Shown piece by piece: positions 1 through 6,313 of a stretch of 64,000 nt of DNA. The notes beneath the pieces are model-generated. The model was given only the letters and a program-made list of their open reading frames with translations. It did no database searches and was not told the DNA's origin. Source of the DNA: Blastopirellula sediminis (lineage in GTDB: Bacteria; Planctomycetota; Planctomycetia; Pirellulales; Pirellulaceae). Where the stretch lies: contig NZ_JAJKFT010000010.1 of NCBI RefSeq assembly GCF_020966755.1, positions 558,001 through 622,000 of the forward strand, written 5' to 3'. The number at the start of each line of letters is the position of its first letter. Position 1 is the stretch's first letter. The position numbers and the translations under genes were made by a program.

Positions 1-142
1 GCGAGACGACGTCAACTTGCTGCTTGCGGAGGATTCCAAACAGTCGATGACGACCTGGGGCGAGCACGCCGACAAACTCGCCGTCGACAAAGTGCAGACC
101 CGCTTCGTAGGTTTGAATGAGAACTTGCTGGTAGAATTTCAT
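1..142 (-). CDS. SPFH/band-7 (slipin-like) protein, N-terminal fragment
   Basis: Only the first 47 codons are inside the window; the gene continues past the left edge. ATG at 142 is preceded by an AGGAG ribosome-binding site about 12 bases upstream. The start of the protein contains GLHFVDGEFVGVLAPGRHRL, which resembles the N-terminus of bacterial slipin/HflK-like SPFH proteins, where a short strand-turn segment with a conserved V-L-x-P-G-R-x-R precedes the band-7 domain. Such proteins scaffold membrane proteases or organise membrane microdomains. The assignment rests on this short motif alone and the membrane topology cannot be seen. Confidence 0.6.
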   Translation of the reverse strand, partial: MKFYQQVLIQTYEAGLHFVDGEFVGVLAPGRHRLFGILRKQQVDVVS

Positions 143-592
143 GGTCGTCATTACTCCTGTTCCGCTCGTCGATTAACGCATCGGAATCGGCTCCTAAAAA
201 AACAAATGGGTGAAAAGTACGAAATTCAATTCGGTCGTGATTGTGCGTGTACGAAAAATGCCTTCCAGGAGGCGAACGTTCGCCGCGATCCCATCTTTTG
301 CAACGGGGGATCGTCGGTGCGCACCGTGCGCCAACGGCGTCGTCCTGCTTGGTGCGCACCCGTCTCCTCGAAAGGAGAACCAGGCGTGCCGGCCGCAGAG
401 TTCGGCCAGAGGCGGCTTCGATGCGGACCGTTCGTCCCGCAGAGCCGCAAGCAAATGGCGCCGCCGACAAAGCGATCGTCATTCTCGGCATCTCCACCAG
501 GCGGCCGAAGCCAAATGGCGTAGTTGCGTTGACCGACAAGGCGCCGCGTCGACGACTGATCGTGGGAAAGTCGCATCCCTTCAGGCGGTTGT
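143..592. other. Intergenic stretch between SPFH gene and tRNA island
   Basis: No supportable gene. Long open frames exist on both strands but overlap one another, lack ribosome-binding sites and show arginine/alanine-rich composition typical of noncoding GC-rich DNA. A promoter for the leftward SPFH gene should lie near 143-230, but no convincing -35/-10 pair was identified. Confidence 0.6.
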
Positions 593-664
593 GAACCGTG
601 CAAGATTCGAACTTGCTACTTCCAGATTGCTTGTCTGGTGCTCTACCAATTGAGCTAACGGTAA
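593..664 (-). tRNA. Aberrant tRNA-like gene (anticodon-loop CAAGCAA, nominal AGC)
   Basis: The minus strand folds into a cloverleaf: D stem GCTC/GAGC with a TTGGTAG loop, anticodon stem CCAGA/TCTGG, T stem GCAAG/CTTGC with TTCGAAT loop, and acceptor TTACCGT against ACGGTTC. Two features are abnormal: the first two acceptor pairs do not match, and position 33 is A instead of the universal U. The nominal anticodon is AGC (Ala box), which bacteria do not normally use. No CCA is encoded. It is either a decayed tRNA or a noncanonical island tRNA; normal decoding function is doubtful. Confidence 0.65.
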
Positions 665-695
665 TGGTCTGGCGCGCTCTTGGCGCACCAGGGGA

Positions 696-762
696 GCAGT
701 GGGCGGGATTCAAACCCGCTACCGGCTTCCTTAGCCGACGTCCTCATATTGGACACCACACG
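696..762 (-). tRNA. Aberrant tRNA-like gene (anticodon-loop TAAGGAA, nominal AGG)
   Basis: T arm GCGGG/CCCGC with TTTGAAT loop and an anticodon stem TCGGC/GCCGG are clear. The D arm has a GTCC/GGAC stem but its loop lacks the G18-G19 pair, the gene is short (about 67 bases), and the outer acceptor pairs mismatch. Position 33 is A, as in the neighbour at 593-664, and the nominal anticodon AGG (Pro box) would carry A34, unusual in bacteria outside Arg-ACG. No CCA encoded. Probably a degenerate member of the tRNA island. Confidence 0.5.
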
Positions 763-868
763 AGAAACGCGACCGTCGAACCCGTATTCGCGGAACAGGG
801 TCGGCCCATCTGAACAAGAGGCCGCCGCGCCGCCGGAGCATCACGCTTCTCTATGCTTGCATCAAAAA

Positions 869-940
869 AACGTCGGCGGGAATCGAACCCGCGGTTCAAA
901 CCGTTTTGCAGACGGTCGGCTGGCCATCAGCGGCGACGTT
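869..940 (-). tRNA. tRNA-Cys (GCA)
   Basis: Acceptor AACGTCG/CGACGTT pairs fully; D stem GCTG/CAGC with a short loop; anticodon stem ACCGT/ACGGT with loop CTGCAAA giving anticodon GCA and U33; T stem GCGGG/CCCGC with TTCGATT loop. Positions 8-9 are CC rather than the usual T-A, and the base after the acceptor stem runs into a T tract with no CCA. Structure is otherwise complete, so this is the most credible tRNA in the left part of the island. Confidence 0.8.
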
Positions 941-950
941 GAAATAAAGC

Positions 951-1022
951 GGCTCACCCAGGAGTCGAACCTGGCCTACGACCTTCGCGGGATCGCGTGC
1001 GAATCCAACACACTCGCAAGCC
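951..1022 (-). tRNA. tRNA-Arg-like (GCG)
   Basis: Acceptor GGCTTGC/GTGAGCC (with G-T pairs), anticodon stem CGATC/GGTCG, loop CCGCGAA, T stem CCAGG/CCTGG with TTCGACT loop. The anticodon reads GCG, which would decode CGC; bacteria usually read this codon with the inosine-modified ACG tRNA. Position 33 is C instead of U. It lies only about 10 bases from tRNA-Cys, in tandem. Identity is moderately secure, function uncertain. Confidence 0.65.
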
Positions 1023-1030
1023 GAAAAGAG

Positions 1031-1066
1031 GAAATGACTAATGCCTAAGTCCTAATGTCTAACGAC
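1031..1066. repeat. TAATG-type short repeat, copy 1
   Basis: Short iterated words of the form 'actaatgcctaagtcctaat' sit between tRNA genes. The complementary words (cattagacatt, attaggcatt) recur at 1188-1221, so the two blocks form an inverted pair flanking about 120 bases. Simple reiterated TAATG/CATTA motifs of this sort may be slippage products or remnants of a mobile hairpin. Confidence 0.6.
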
Positions 1067-1187
1067 GTTTCGTAGCATCCTACGACTATTCGCTGCGGCA
1101 TCCCGAATATTGGAGACGAGCGAAAAAAGGCGGATTGCGGCGTCTAAAACAGAAGACATTTCGACGAAGCGCGGGGCAACAGCTCCG

Positions 1188-1221
1188 GCATTAGACATTG
1201 GTCATTAGACATTAGGCATTT
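1188..1221. repeat. TAATG-type short repeat, inverted copy 2
   Basis: Contains cattagacattggtcattag and attaggcatt, the inverse complement of the words at 1031-1066. It ends seven bases before tRNA-Met. Confidence 0.6.
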
Positions 1222-1227
1222 ATAAGT

Positions 1228-1295
1228 CGCGGACGCGGGAGTCGAACCCGCTGCCCGAAGCTTATGAGACTTCGTCGAGCTCCGGCTCGTCCGCA
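1228..1295 (-). tRNA. tRNA-Met-like (CAT), shortened D arm
   Basis: Acceptor TGCGGAC/GTCCGCG, anticodon stem GAAGT/GCTTC with loop CTCATAA (anticodon CAT, U33 present), T stem GCGGG/CCCGC with TTCGACT loop. The D region is only about 13-15 bases and folds at best into GAGC/GCTC with a four-base CGGA loop, several bases shorter than normal. CAT could be elongator Met, initiator Met or the lysidine-modified Ile tRNA; the truncated D arm prevents a decision. Confidence 0.7.
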
Positions 1296-1322
1296 ATGAA
1301 AAGTTGTGAAGGGAAGGGGAGT

Positions 1323-1403
1323 GCGCCGGGACGGAGTTGAACCGCCACAGTTCGAAAACGAGTGGTTTACAGCCACTGGGGCTCGCCGATGCCCAGCCGA
1401 CGC
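1323..1403 (-). tRNA. tRNA-Tyr (GTA)
   Basis: Acceptor GCGTCGG/CCGGCGC, D stem GGGC/GCCC, anticodon stem AGTGG/CCACT with loop CTGTAAA (anticodon GTA, U33 present), an extended variable arm as expected for bacterial tRNA-Tyr, and T stem GGCGG/CCGTC with TTCAACT loop. About 81 bases. All arms are intact, so this is a credible functional tRNA. CCA is not encoded. Confidence 0.85.
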
Positions 1404-1414
1404 ATAGTTGTAGT

Positions 1415-1491
1415 GGCACGAGTGAGAGTCGAACTCACAAAGTCACGAAGTTCTGAGCTTCGCCGCTTTGCCAAGGTTTGCGTACCGTGCC
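1415..1491 (-). tRNA. tRNA-Leu-like (CAG)
   Basis: Acceptor GGCACGG/TCGTGCC, TA at positions 8-9, D loop with TTGGCAAA, anticodon stem CGAAG/CTTCG with loop CTCAGAA (anticodon CAG, U33 present), T stem GTGAG/CTCAC. The variable region is only about seven bases, much shorter than the long type II arm normally found in bacterial tRNA-Leu, so leucyl identity is by anticodon only. Confidence 0.75.
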
Positions 1492-1540
1492 TAATTAATT
1501 GAGCGGAAACTGTTGCAATTTGTTACCGCTTTTTCTGCAG

Positions 1541-1616
1541 CGCCCCTGACGGGATTTGAACCTGCGACCTCCGCCGTGACAAAGCGGCGAGCACTCCGGG
1601 CTGCTCTACAGGGGCG
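1541..1616 (-). tRNA. tRNA-Asp (GTC)
   Basis: Acceptor CGCCCCT/AGGGGCG, anticodon stem CCGCT/GGCGG with loop TTGTCAC (anticodon GTC, U33 present), then a variable/T region whose order matches the well-known bacterial tRNA-Asp (GGAGGTCGC followed by a TTCAAAT loop). The best conserved tRNA in the island. CCA is not encoded. Confidence 0.85.
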
Positions 1617-1654
1617 TTTTTTTCGTAGGATCTCCGATGCGTCGCACCGCAGCA

Positions 1655-1794
1655 CACTAGCCCGAGGCGCGAGCCGAGGGAAAGCGGCCGTGACGCAATG
1701 TCGAAACCAGAATGACGAAAGCGGCGTCACTTTCTTTCTTCCGCTTTCAGCGATCTTCCCAACGCATTCCCTCGGCTTGCGCCTCGGGCTAGTG
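1655..1794. repeat. Inverted doublet of the dispersed ctagcccgaggcgcgagc repeat
   Basis: Left copy at 1655-1687 (cactagcccgaggcgcgagc...) and right inverted copy at 1762-1794 (...cttgcgcctcgggctagtg) flank about 75 bases of unrelated sequence. A second doublet of the same family is at 2759-2910 and single copies are at 49149-49177, 60521-60552 and 63977-64000. The paired inverted arrangement is the architecture of a REPIN or BIME-type element. Confidence 0.75.
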
Positions 1795-1825
1795 TTGGAC
1801 AAGAGTTAAATTGGTCATCGCATTT

Positions 1826-1847
1826 GGTCCGCACAGCGGATCCTACG
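1826..1847. repeat. ggtccgcacagcgga-type repeat, single copy
   Basis: A short near-palindrome (ggtccgc/gcggatc) followed by ctacg. The same word in complementary and direct orientation makes up both arms of the inverted repeat at 60867-60951, so this is a solo member of a second dispersed family. Confidence 0.55.
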
Positions 1848-1851
1848 AGGC

Positions 1852-1925
1852 TGCGAGAGCTGGAATCGAACCAGCGTCAACCTGATTCAAAGTCAGGCAT
1901 CACTACCAACAGCGAACCTCTCGCA
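1852..1925 (-). tRNA. tRNA-Gln (TTG)
   Basis: Acceptor TGCGAGA/TCTCGCA is perfectly paired, D loop contains TTGGTAG, anticodon stem CCTGA/TCAGG with loop CTTTGAA (anticodon TTG, U33 present), T stem GCTGG/CCAGC with TTCGATT loop. A regular 74-base tRNA lacking an encoded CCA. Confidence 0.88.
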
Positions 1926-2037
1926 ACATCAATCACGAACCGAATTGTCAAAGATCAAAATCGCCGAAACGTCGTTTCGGACCTCGCGGCGCGCTCCCCC
2001 CGCATCATCCCACCACTGGAGCGCGCCGCGTCAGTCG

Positions 2038-2328
2038 CTAAATCACGTCAAAGTAGTCGGCCGACACCTCTAAGGCGCGGCGTCCGCCGCCGAGTCGCAG
2101 TTCAAAGGCGTCCTCGCCGATACCGCTGGGACGCAGATCGACGTCCAACTCTTGGCCGCCGCGGAACTGTAAACGCTGCGGCTCGTCCGCTTCCTGCGGT
2201 CCCAGCACCACGGCGTAACGCTGATCAGCGCCGCCCCGGAAACGGATCCGAGCCGAGCGGATCGCCGGCCGGCTGGGAATTTCAAAGCAGGCGGCGATCG
2301 CTTGTTGAAACAGGGGTTGGCTATTCAT
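2038..2328 (-). CDS. Small hypothetical protein inside the tRNA island
   Basis: A 96-residue frame starting at ATG 2328, with AGGAG seven bases upstream; an in-frame TTG two codons earlier is less well placed. The protein is soluble with no signal peptide, cysteine motif or membrane segment. It has alternating charged and hydrophobic stretches (ARIRFRGGADQRYAVVLG) suggestive of beta strands. It lies between tRNA-Phe and tRNA-Gln on the same strand, so it may be co-transcribed with the tRNAs. I do not recognise a family. The good ribosome-binding site and balanced composition favour a real gene. Confidence 0.6.
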   Translation of the reverse strand: MNSQPLFQQAIAACFEIPSRPAIRSARIRFRGGADQRYAVVLGPQEADEPQRLQFRGGQELDVDLRPSGIGEDAFELRLGGGRRALEVSADYFDVI

Positions 2329-2346
2329 CGTCAATCTCCTGACAGT

Positions 2347-2417
2347 GGACGAGGGAGCGCTCGAATCTCCGTCTTCTGGTTTTCAGCCAGACGCTACTCC
2401 GTCTCAGCTACTCGTCC
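2347..2417 (-). tRNA. tRNA-Phe-like (GAA)
   Basis: Acceptor GGACGAG/CTCGTCC, TA at 8-9, D arm with GAGACGGAGTAGC, anticodon stem TCTGG/CCAGA with loop CTGAAAA (anticodon GAA, U33 present). The T stem GGAG/CTCC lacks the universal 53-61 G-C pair (A against G). It is the first gene of the island in transcription order and stands ten bases after an intrinsic terminator. Confidence 0.75.
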
Positions 2418-2426
2418 AAAGTGCAC

Positions 2427-2460
2427 AAAAAAAGCCCGGCGTCTAAGGCGACCCGGGCTT
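2427..2460 (-). terminator. Intrinsic terminator directly upstream of the tRNA-Phe gene
   Basis: On the minus strand AAGCCCGG and CCGGGCTT form a GC-rich stem followed by seven T residues. The orientation stops transcription coming from the right, although no minus-strand gene ends between here and 2993. It could close a long untranslated transcript or act as an attenuator in the island leader. Confidence 0.7.
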
Positions 2461-2758
2461 GTGCAGAACATCCGCGCAAGTCATCCGCGTCACCAGCGAA
2501 AATCGAGGTACAACGATTGCATCAGACAATTGCCTGAGGTCAGATCGCATTCGGGTTGTCGCTGCATAAACGTCATGGCGGAAAGTATTACTCGCAAAAG
2601 CTTTGGGTTTCGTTTTTAGGAGCCCGCTAGCGGCAGTCGCACAAGCGGTACGAATAGGTAGACGACGTAGCGGGCAAAAGGTTCGAGGCGAGTGGAAAAA
2701 AATTACGGAAATGCGAATCCGCGATTATTCCCCCGCGTGCGCAAGCCCCATTTCTTTA
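2461..2758. other. Intergenic stretch, possible tRNA-Leu remnant
   Basis: No protein gene seen. On the plus strand near 2641-2700 the words aagcggtacgaataggtaga and aaggttcgagg resemble the D arm and T arm of a leucine tRNA, but the anticodon and variable arms are missing, so at most this is a deletion remnant. Confidence 0.35.
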
Positions 2759-2910
2759 GTAGCCCGAAGCGCAAGCGAGGGAAATGCGGCCAAGAAGTAT
2801 CGACCAACGTTACCCTAAGAACGAAGAGTGAAGCGGCTCGTACTCTTTCTTTTTTTCGCACTCTATGTTTTTCCCACCGCATTTCCCTCGCTCGCGCTTC
2901 GGGCTATTAA
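2759..2910. repeat. Inverted doublet of the dispersed tagcccgaagcgcaagc repeat
   Basis: Left copy 2759-2790 (agcccgaagcgcaagcgagg then gaaatgcgg) and right inverted copy 2877-2910 (ccgcatttccctcgctcgcg then cttcgggctatta) are almost exact reverse complements and flank about 85 bases. Same family and arrangement as 1655-1794. Confidence 0.8.
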
Positions 2911-2939
2911 TGAGGAAGAACGAGCGGCGAAATGCGCAT

Positions 2940-2970
2940 AAAAAAAGCCTGCTCTTTTGGAGCAGGCTTT
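2940..2970 (-). terminator. Terminator of the cytochrome c peroxidase gene
   Basis: Minus strand: AAAGCCTGCTCC, a short loop, then GAGCAGGCTTTTTTT. It begins about 24 bases beyond the stop codon of the cytochrome c peroxidase gene. Confidence 0.9.
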
Positions 2971-2993
2971 CTCGTACGTTTCTCCAACCGAAA

Positions 2994-4232
2994 CTACTTC
3001 GGCAAGCGACTGGTTTCGACCGTGGGGAAATCGCCGGTCAACGCTTCCATGAACGCGACCAGGTCCTTCTTGTCCTGTTCGGTCAGGTCGAGCTTCTTCA
3101 CCTTGTCGCTCAGGTACGGATTCGGGTGGCCTCCCTTGGCGTACCATTCGACCACTTCCATCAGCGTCTTCTGGCTGCCGTCATGCATGTACGGGCCGGT
3201 CTGAGCAATGTTACGCAGGGTCGGGGTCTTGAAGGCGCCTTTGTCCTTTTCTTCCTTGGTGATTTCATAGCGGCCGAGATCCGGCTTTTCGACGTCCATC
3301 CCAACGCCCAGGTTGTGATACAGCTCGTCGGTAAAGTTAGCGCCGGCGTGACACGCGGTGCACTTTCCTTTTTCGCTGAAGAAGATCTCGCGACCGCGGC
3401 GAGCCGACTGGGACATCTCCTTGGCGCCTTTCACGGCGGCGGCATACTTTTCGTACAGATCCGGATCATCTTCCTTCAGGAACTTGATGTCGTCGCCAAG
3501 TTGGTTCTCGAAGGTGCGCTGCACTTCGTAGTAATCGTACGGCGCCGGACCGGTGACGACGGCTCGTTCAAACGTCGCAATCGCTTTGCCGACGTTTTCG
3601 ATCGTGATGTTGTCGTCGCCAAAGACCTTCTTGAACTCCAACTTGTAGCCGGGGATCTTGTTCAGATCGGCGACGCAGGCGTCATGCGTAAAGCCCATTT
3701 CGATCGGGTTGGCGATCGGTCCGATCGCTTGGTCTTCAAGCGTCGCAGCGCGGCCGTCCCAGAACTGCGGACCGCTCAAGATGCGGTTGAAGCTGACCGG
3801 GGAGTTGCGATTCCCTTCCTGACCCAAGACGCCGACGCCAAATTGCGTTTCCTTCGCCCAGCCATGGTTCGGATGATGGCAATCGGCGCAGCTGACCGTT
3901 TGATCGACCGAGAGACGCTTGTCGAAGTAGAGCTGGCGACCAAGTTCGATCTTGGCGCGGGTCATCGGGTTCTTGTCGAGCCCGGTGATGTTGCCGGCTT
4001 GAGCGGCGATGCCGTAGGGAAGCTCCACTTCCAACGTTTCGCTGTTGGCGGGATCAGCGAGGTACTTTTCGATGTCGGCGACTTCCAGCGGGCCTTCGCC
4101 CGGGATGCCGGCGGTCAGCGACGGATCGCCGAGCGTAACTTTGTTCGATTTCGCGGCCGGTTTGTCGGCAAATAGAGTCGTGGAACCAGCGATCAACGCG
4201 ATCGCTAGCGCGCCCGTTAGAAGGCGTTTCAT
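2994..4232 (-). CDS. Dihaem cytochrome c peroxidase (MauG/CCP family)
   Basis: A 412-residue exported protein. The start at ATG 4232 has AGGAG upstream and opens a signal peptide (MKRLLTGALAIALIAGSTTLFA). Two c-type haem motifs are visible: SCADCHH at about residues 114-120 and KCTACHAG at about 290-297. The PNHGWA and FWDGR segments are typical of the bacterial CCP family, which reduces hydrogen peroxide in the periplasm using electrons from small cytochromes; MauG relatives instead oxidise protein substrates. The gene is single, followed by its own terminator. A peroxiredoxin gene lies directly upstream on the same strand but behind a separate terminator, so the two peroxide-defence genes are neighbours without being one operon. 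Confidence 0.93.
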   Translation of the reverse strand: MKRLLTGALAIALIAGSTTLFADKPAAKSNKVTLGDPSLTAGIPGEGPLEVADIEKYLADPANSETLEVELPYGIAAQAGNITGLDKNPMTRAKIELGRQLYFDKRLSVDQTVSCADCHHPNHGWAKETQFGVGVLGQEGNRNSPVSFNRILSGPQFWDGRAATLEDQAIGPIANPIEMGFTHDACVADLNKIPGYKLEFKKVFGDDNITIENVGKAIATFERAVVTGPAPYDYYEVQRTFENQLGDDIKFLKEDDPDLYEKYAAAVKGAKEMSQSARRGREIFFSEKGKCTACHAGANFTDELYHNLGVGMDVEKPDLGRYEITKEEKDKGAFKTPTLRNIAQTGPYMHDGSQKTLMEVVEWYAKGGHPNPYLSDKVKKLDLTEQDKKDLVAFMEALTGDFPTVETSRLPK

Positions 4233-4321
4233 GGGAGAATCTCCTAGGCGGAACAAGAGAGGTCGGGTGGGGAGGGAATTGAGGAATATCCCCTGCGAGA
4301 ACTCGCTATTGGGATATAGGT

Positions 4322-4358
4322 AAAAAAAGGCGTCGGAGCAAATGCCGACGCCTTTTTC
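4322..4358 (-). terminator. Terminator of the peroxiredoxin gene
   Basis: Stem GGCGTCGGC/GCCGACGCC with T tracts on both sides. On the minus strand it lies about 60 bases after the peroxiredoxin stop codon; the symmetric tracts make it potentially bidirectional. Confidence 0.88.
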
Positions 4359-4415
4359 GTGGTTCATCCGTGACCGATACGTCGAATCGATTGCGGCGTG
4401 AGCCGCGCAATCGAT

Positions 4416-5009
4416 CTAGCCGGCGTATTCGGCGCCGAAAAATTCTTTCGAATCGTTCACGGTCGGTTTGATCGTGCGGGCGCCTTCTTTCCAGTTGGCC
4501 GGGCAGACTTCGCCGTTGATTTCGAAGAACTGCAGAGCCTTGACCATGCGGAGCGCTTCGTCGACGCTGCGACCCAGCGGCAGGTCATTGACCACTTGGT
4601 GACGGACGACGCCGTTTTTGTCGATCAGGAACAAGCCGCGAAGCGCGATGCCGCCCGGCAGCAAAACGTCGTACTTGGTCGCGATGCTCTTATCGAGATC
4701 GGCGATCAGCGGGTATTGAATGTCGCCGATACCCCCTTCCCCGCGAGGCGTGTTGCGCCAGGCCAAGTGCGAGAAGTGGCTGTCGATCGAGCAACCGAGA
4801 ACTTGGACGCCGAGCGCCTTGAAGTCTTCGATGCGATCCGAGAAGGCGATGATTTCCGTCGGGCAGACGAAGGTGAAGTCGAGCGGATAGAAGAAGAGCA
4901 GAACGTACTGGCCCTTGTAATCCGAAATGCTGACTTCTTTGAACTCGCCGGTTTCGGTCACCGCGGTGGCTTTGAAATCGGGGGCTTCTTTCGTGACCAA
5001 TACGCTCAT
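4416..5009 (-). CDS. Typical 2-Cys peroxiredoxin (AhpC/Prx1 family)
   Basis: A 197-residue cytosolic thiol peroxidase, the usual length for the family. ATG 5009 has a GGAGAC site; the upstream in-frame extension is noncoding. The peroxidatic cysteine is Cys49 in DFTFVCPTE and the resolving cysteine is Cys169 in GEVCPANW, so it reduces H2O2 and alkyl hydroperoxides through an intersubunit disulfide. The GEGGIG segment (about residues 90-95) and the C-terminal [10 protein letters not shown] tail resemble the GGLG and YF elements that make eukaryotic Prx1/2 sensitive to over-oxidation, though YF is FF here. No reductase gene is adjacent; electrons presumably come from thioredoxin. Confidence 0.96.
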   Translation of the reverse strand: MSVLVTKEAPDFKATAVTETGEFKEVSISDYKGQYVLLFFYPLDFTFVCPTEIIAFSDRIEDFKALGVQVLGCSIDSHFSHLAWRNTPRGEGGIGDIQYPLIADLDKSIATKYDVLLPGGIALRGLFLIDKNGVVRHQVVNDLPLGRSVDEALRMVKALQFFEINGEVCPANWKEGARTIKPTVNDSKEFFGAEYAG

Positions 5010-5279
5010 GATACTTGTCTCCGTTTCCGAATGTGTTCTATTCGCCGGAACCTTCTCGCTACGGCGAGACTGGATTGGCTGTTGGATATGTCCTACTATC
5101 ATGACGCGTTGCAGACCGATCCGACAAGTGCCTAATGCGCTATGTCTGCGATAACTTTTGGTAATAGGAAAAACCCTGACGCAATTAAAGTGAATTAACG
5201 AACCAGCGGATGTGAAAAAAAGTCAATCGAGATACTCTAATTGCGTATCGCGAGCTCTTAACCGTCGGAGATTCTTCAC

Positions 5280-6224
5280 ATGACGAACGCGGATCGAAAA
5301 ATTGGTTGCCTGTTGGGACTCGCCGTCGGCGATGCGCTTGGCGCCGCCGTCGAATTCATGTCGCCTGGTTCTTTTCCGCCGGTTACCAAATATCGCGGAA
5401 ACGGACCGCATCGACTCGATCCCGGAGAGTGGACCGACGACACGAGCATGGCGCTCGCGCTGGCCGATTCGATCTTGTCGGTCGGCTGGGATCTGAATGA
5501 TCAGGCTGAGCGCTATCTGAAGTGGTATCGCAACGGCGAATACTCGGTGAACGGCCGCTGCTTCGATATTGGCAACGCGACCCGCGCGGCGCTGCAGCGT
5601 TATGAACGGAGCGCCGATGGCAGTACCAGCGGCGATCCTTCTTCGTACAGCAGCGGCAACGGATCGATCATGCGACTAGCGCCGGTGCCGATGGTCGCCG
5701 CCGCCTTGCTTTCGAAGGACGTTGCGCGTCTCGTTGAGCTGGCGGCCGAGTCGAGCTTGCCGACGCATGCCAGTGAACAATGTTTGTCGGCGTGTCGCTA
5801 TTTCGCGCTCGTTCTCGCCGGCTTGATTAATGGCGAAGATCGCGACGTCGTTTTGGCGAGCGACTGGGCGCCGCTGGAGACGTTGCGCAAACTTCATCCG
5901 CTGCACCCCGAAGTAGAAGCGGTAGCGGAAGGCTCGTTCCGCCAACTTCACCCGCCGCAGATCGAAGGTAGCGGGTACGTCGTCAAATCGCTCGAAGCGG
6001 CTCTCTGGGCGATGCATGACGCCGCCGACTTTCGCGAAGCGGTCCTGCGTGCGGTCAATCTCGGCGACGACGCCGACACGACCGGCGCCGTCTGCGGACA
6101 ACTAGCCGGCGCCTATTGGGGCTGGAGCGGAACGCCTGACGATTTGCGCGATGGACTGGCACAGTCCGACATGCTGCTCGACTTCGCGCAGCGACTGTCG
6201 GAAACGTCGGCCGAAAATTTCTAG
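5280..6224 (+). CDS. ADP-ribosylglycohydrolase family protein (DraG-like)
   Basis: A 314-residue cytosolic enzyme with GGAG nine bases before ATG 5280. The fold is recognised from GLAVGDALGAAVEF near the N-terminus, the metal-binding TDDTSMAL motif at about residues 52-59, and the GDDADTTGAVCGQLAGA segment from about residue 261, which together supply the binuclear magnesium site of the DraG family. Members remove ADP-ribose from proteins, nucleic acids or small molecules; the substrate here cannot be inferred and no ADP-ribosyltransferase gene is near. Divergent from peroxiredoxin, with a 270-base shared upstream region. Confidence 0.92.
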   Translation: MTNADRKIGCLLGLAVGDALGAAVEFMSPGSFPPVTKYRGNGPHRLDPGEWTDDTSMALALADSILSVGWDLNDQAERYLKWYRNGEYSVNGRCFDIGNATRAALQRYERSADGSTSGDPSSYSSGNGSIMRLAPVPMVAAALLSKDVARLVELAAESSLPTHASEQCLSACRYFALVLAGLINGEDRDVVLASDWAPLETLRKLHPLHPEVEAVAEGSFRQLHPPQIEGSGYVVKSLEAALWAMHDAADFREAVLRAVNLGDDADTTGAVCGQLAGAYWGWSGTPDDLRDGLAQSDMLLDFAQRLSETSAENF

Positions 6225-6313
6225 CAAGCTGGCGACCAAGAAAGACTAACGCCGCCCACACGAAAAAACTTCGCATGAGCGGCGGCGTAGTGCGTGCGCG
6301 AGTGGTGTGAATC

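Noticed and set aside
765-845. Additional T-arm-like word (cgtcgaaccc) between the second and third tRNA
   Set aside because: No consistent cloverleaf could be drawn around it.
2641-2700. tRNA-Leu-like words on the plus strand
   Set aside because: Only D-arm-like and T-arm-like fragments are present; anticodon and variable arms are absent, so no functional tRNA.
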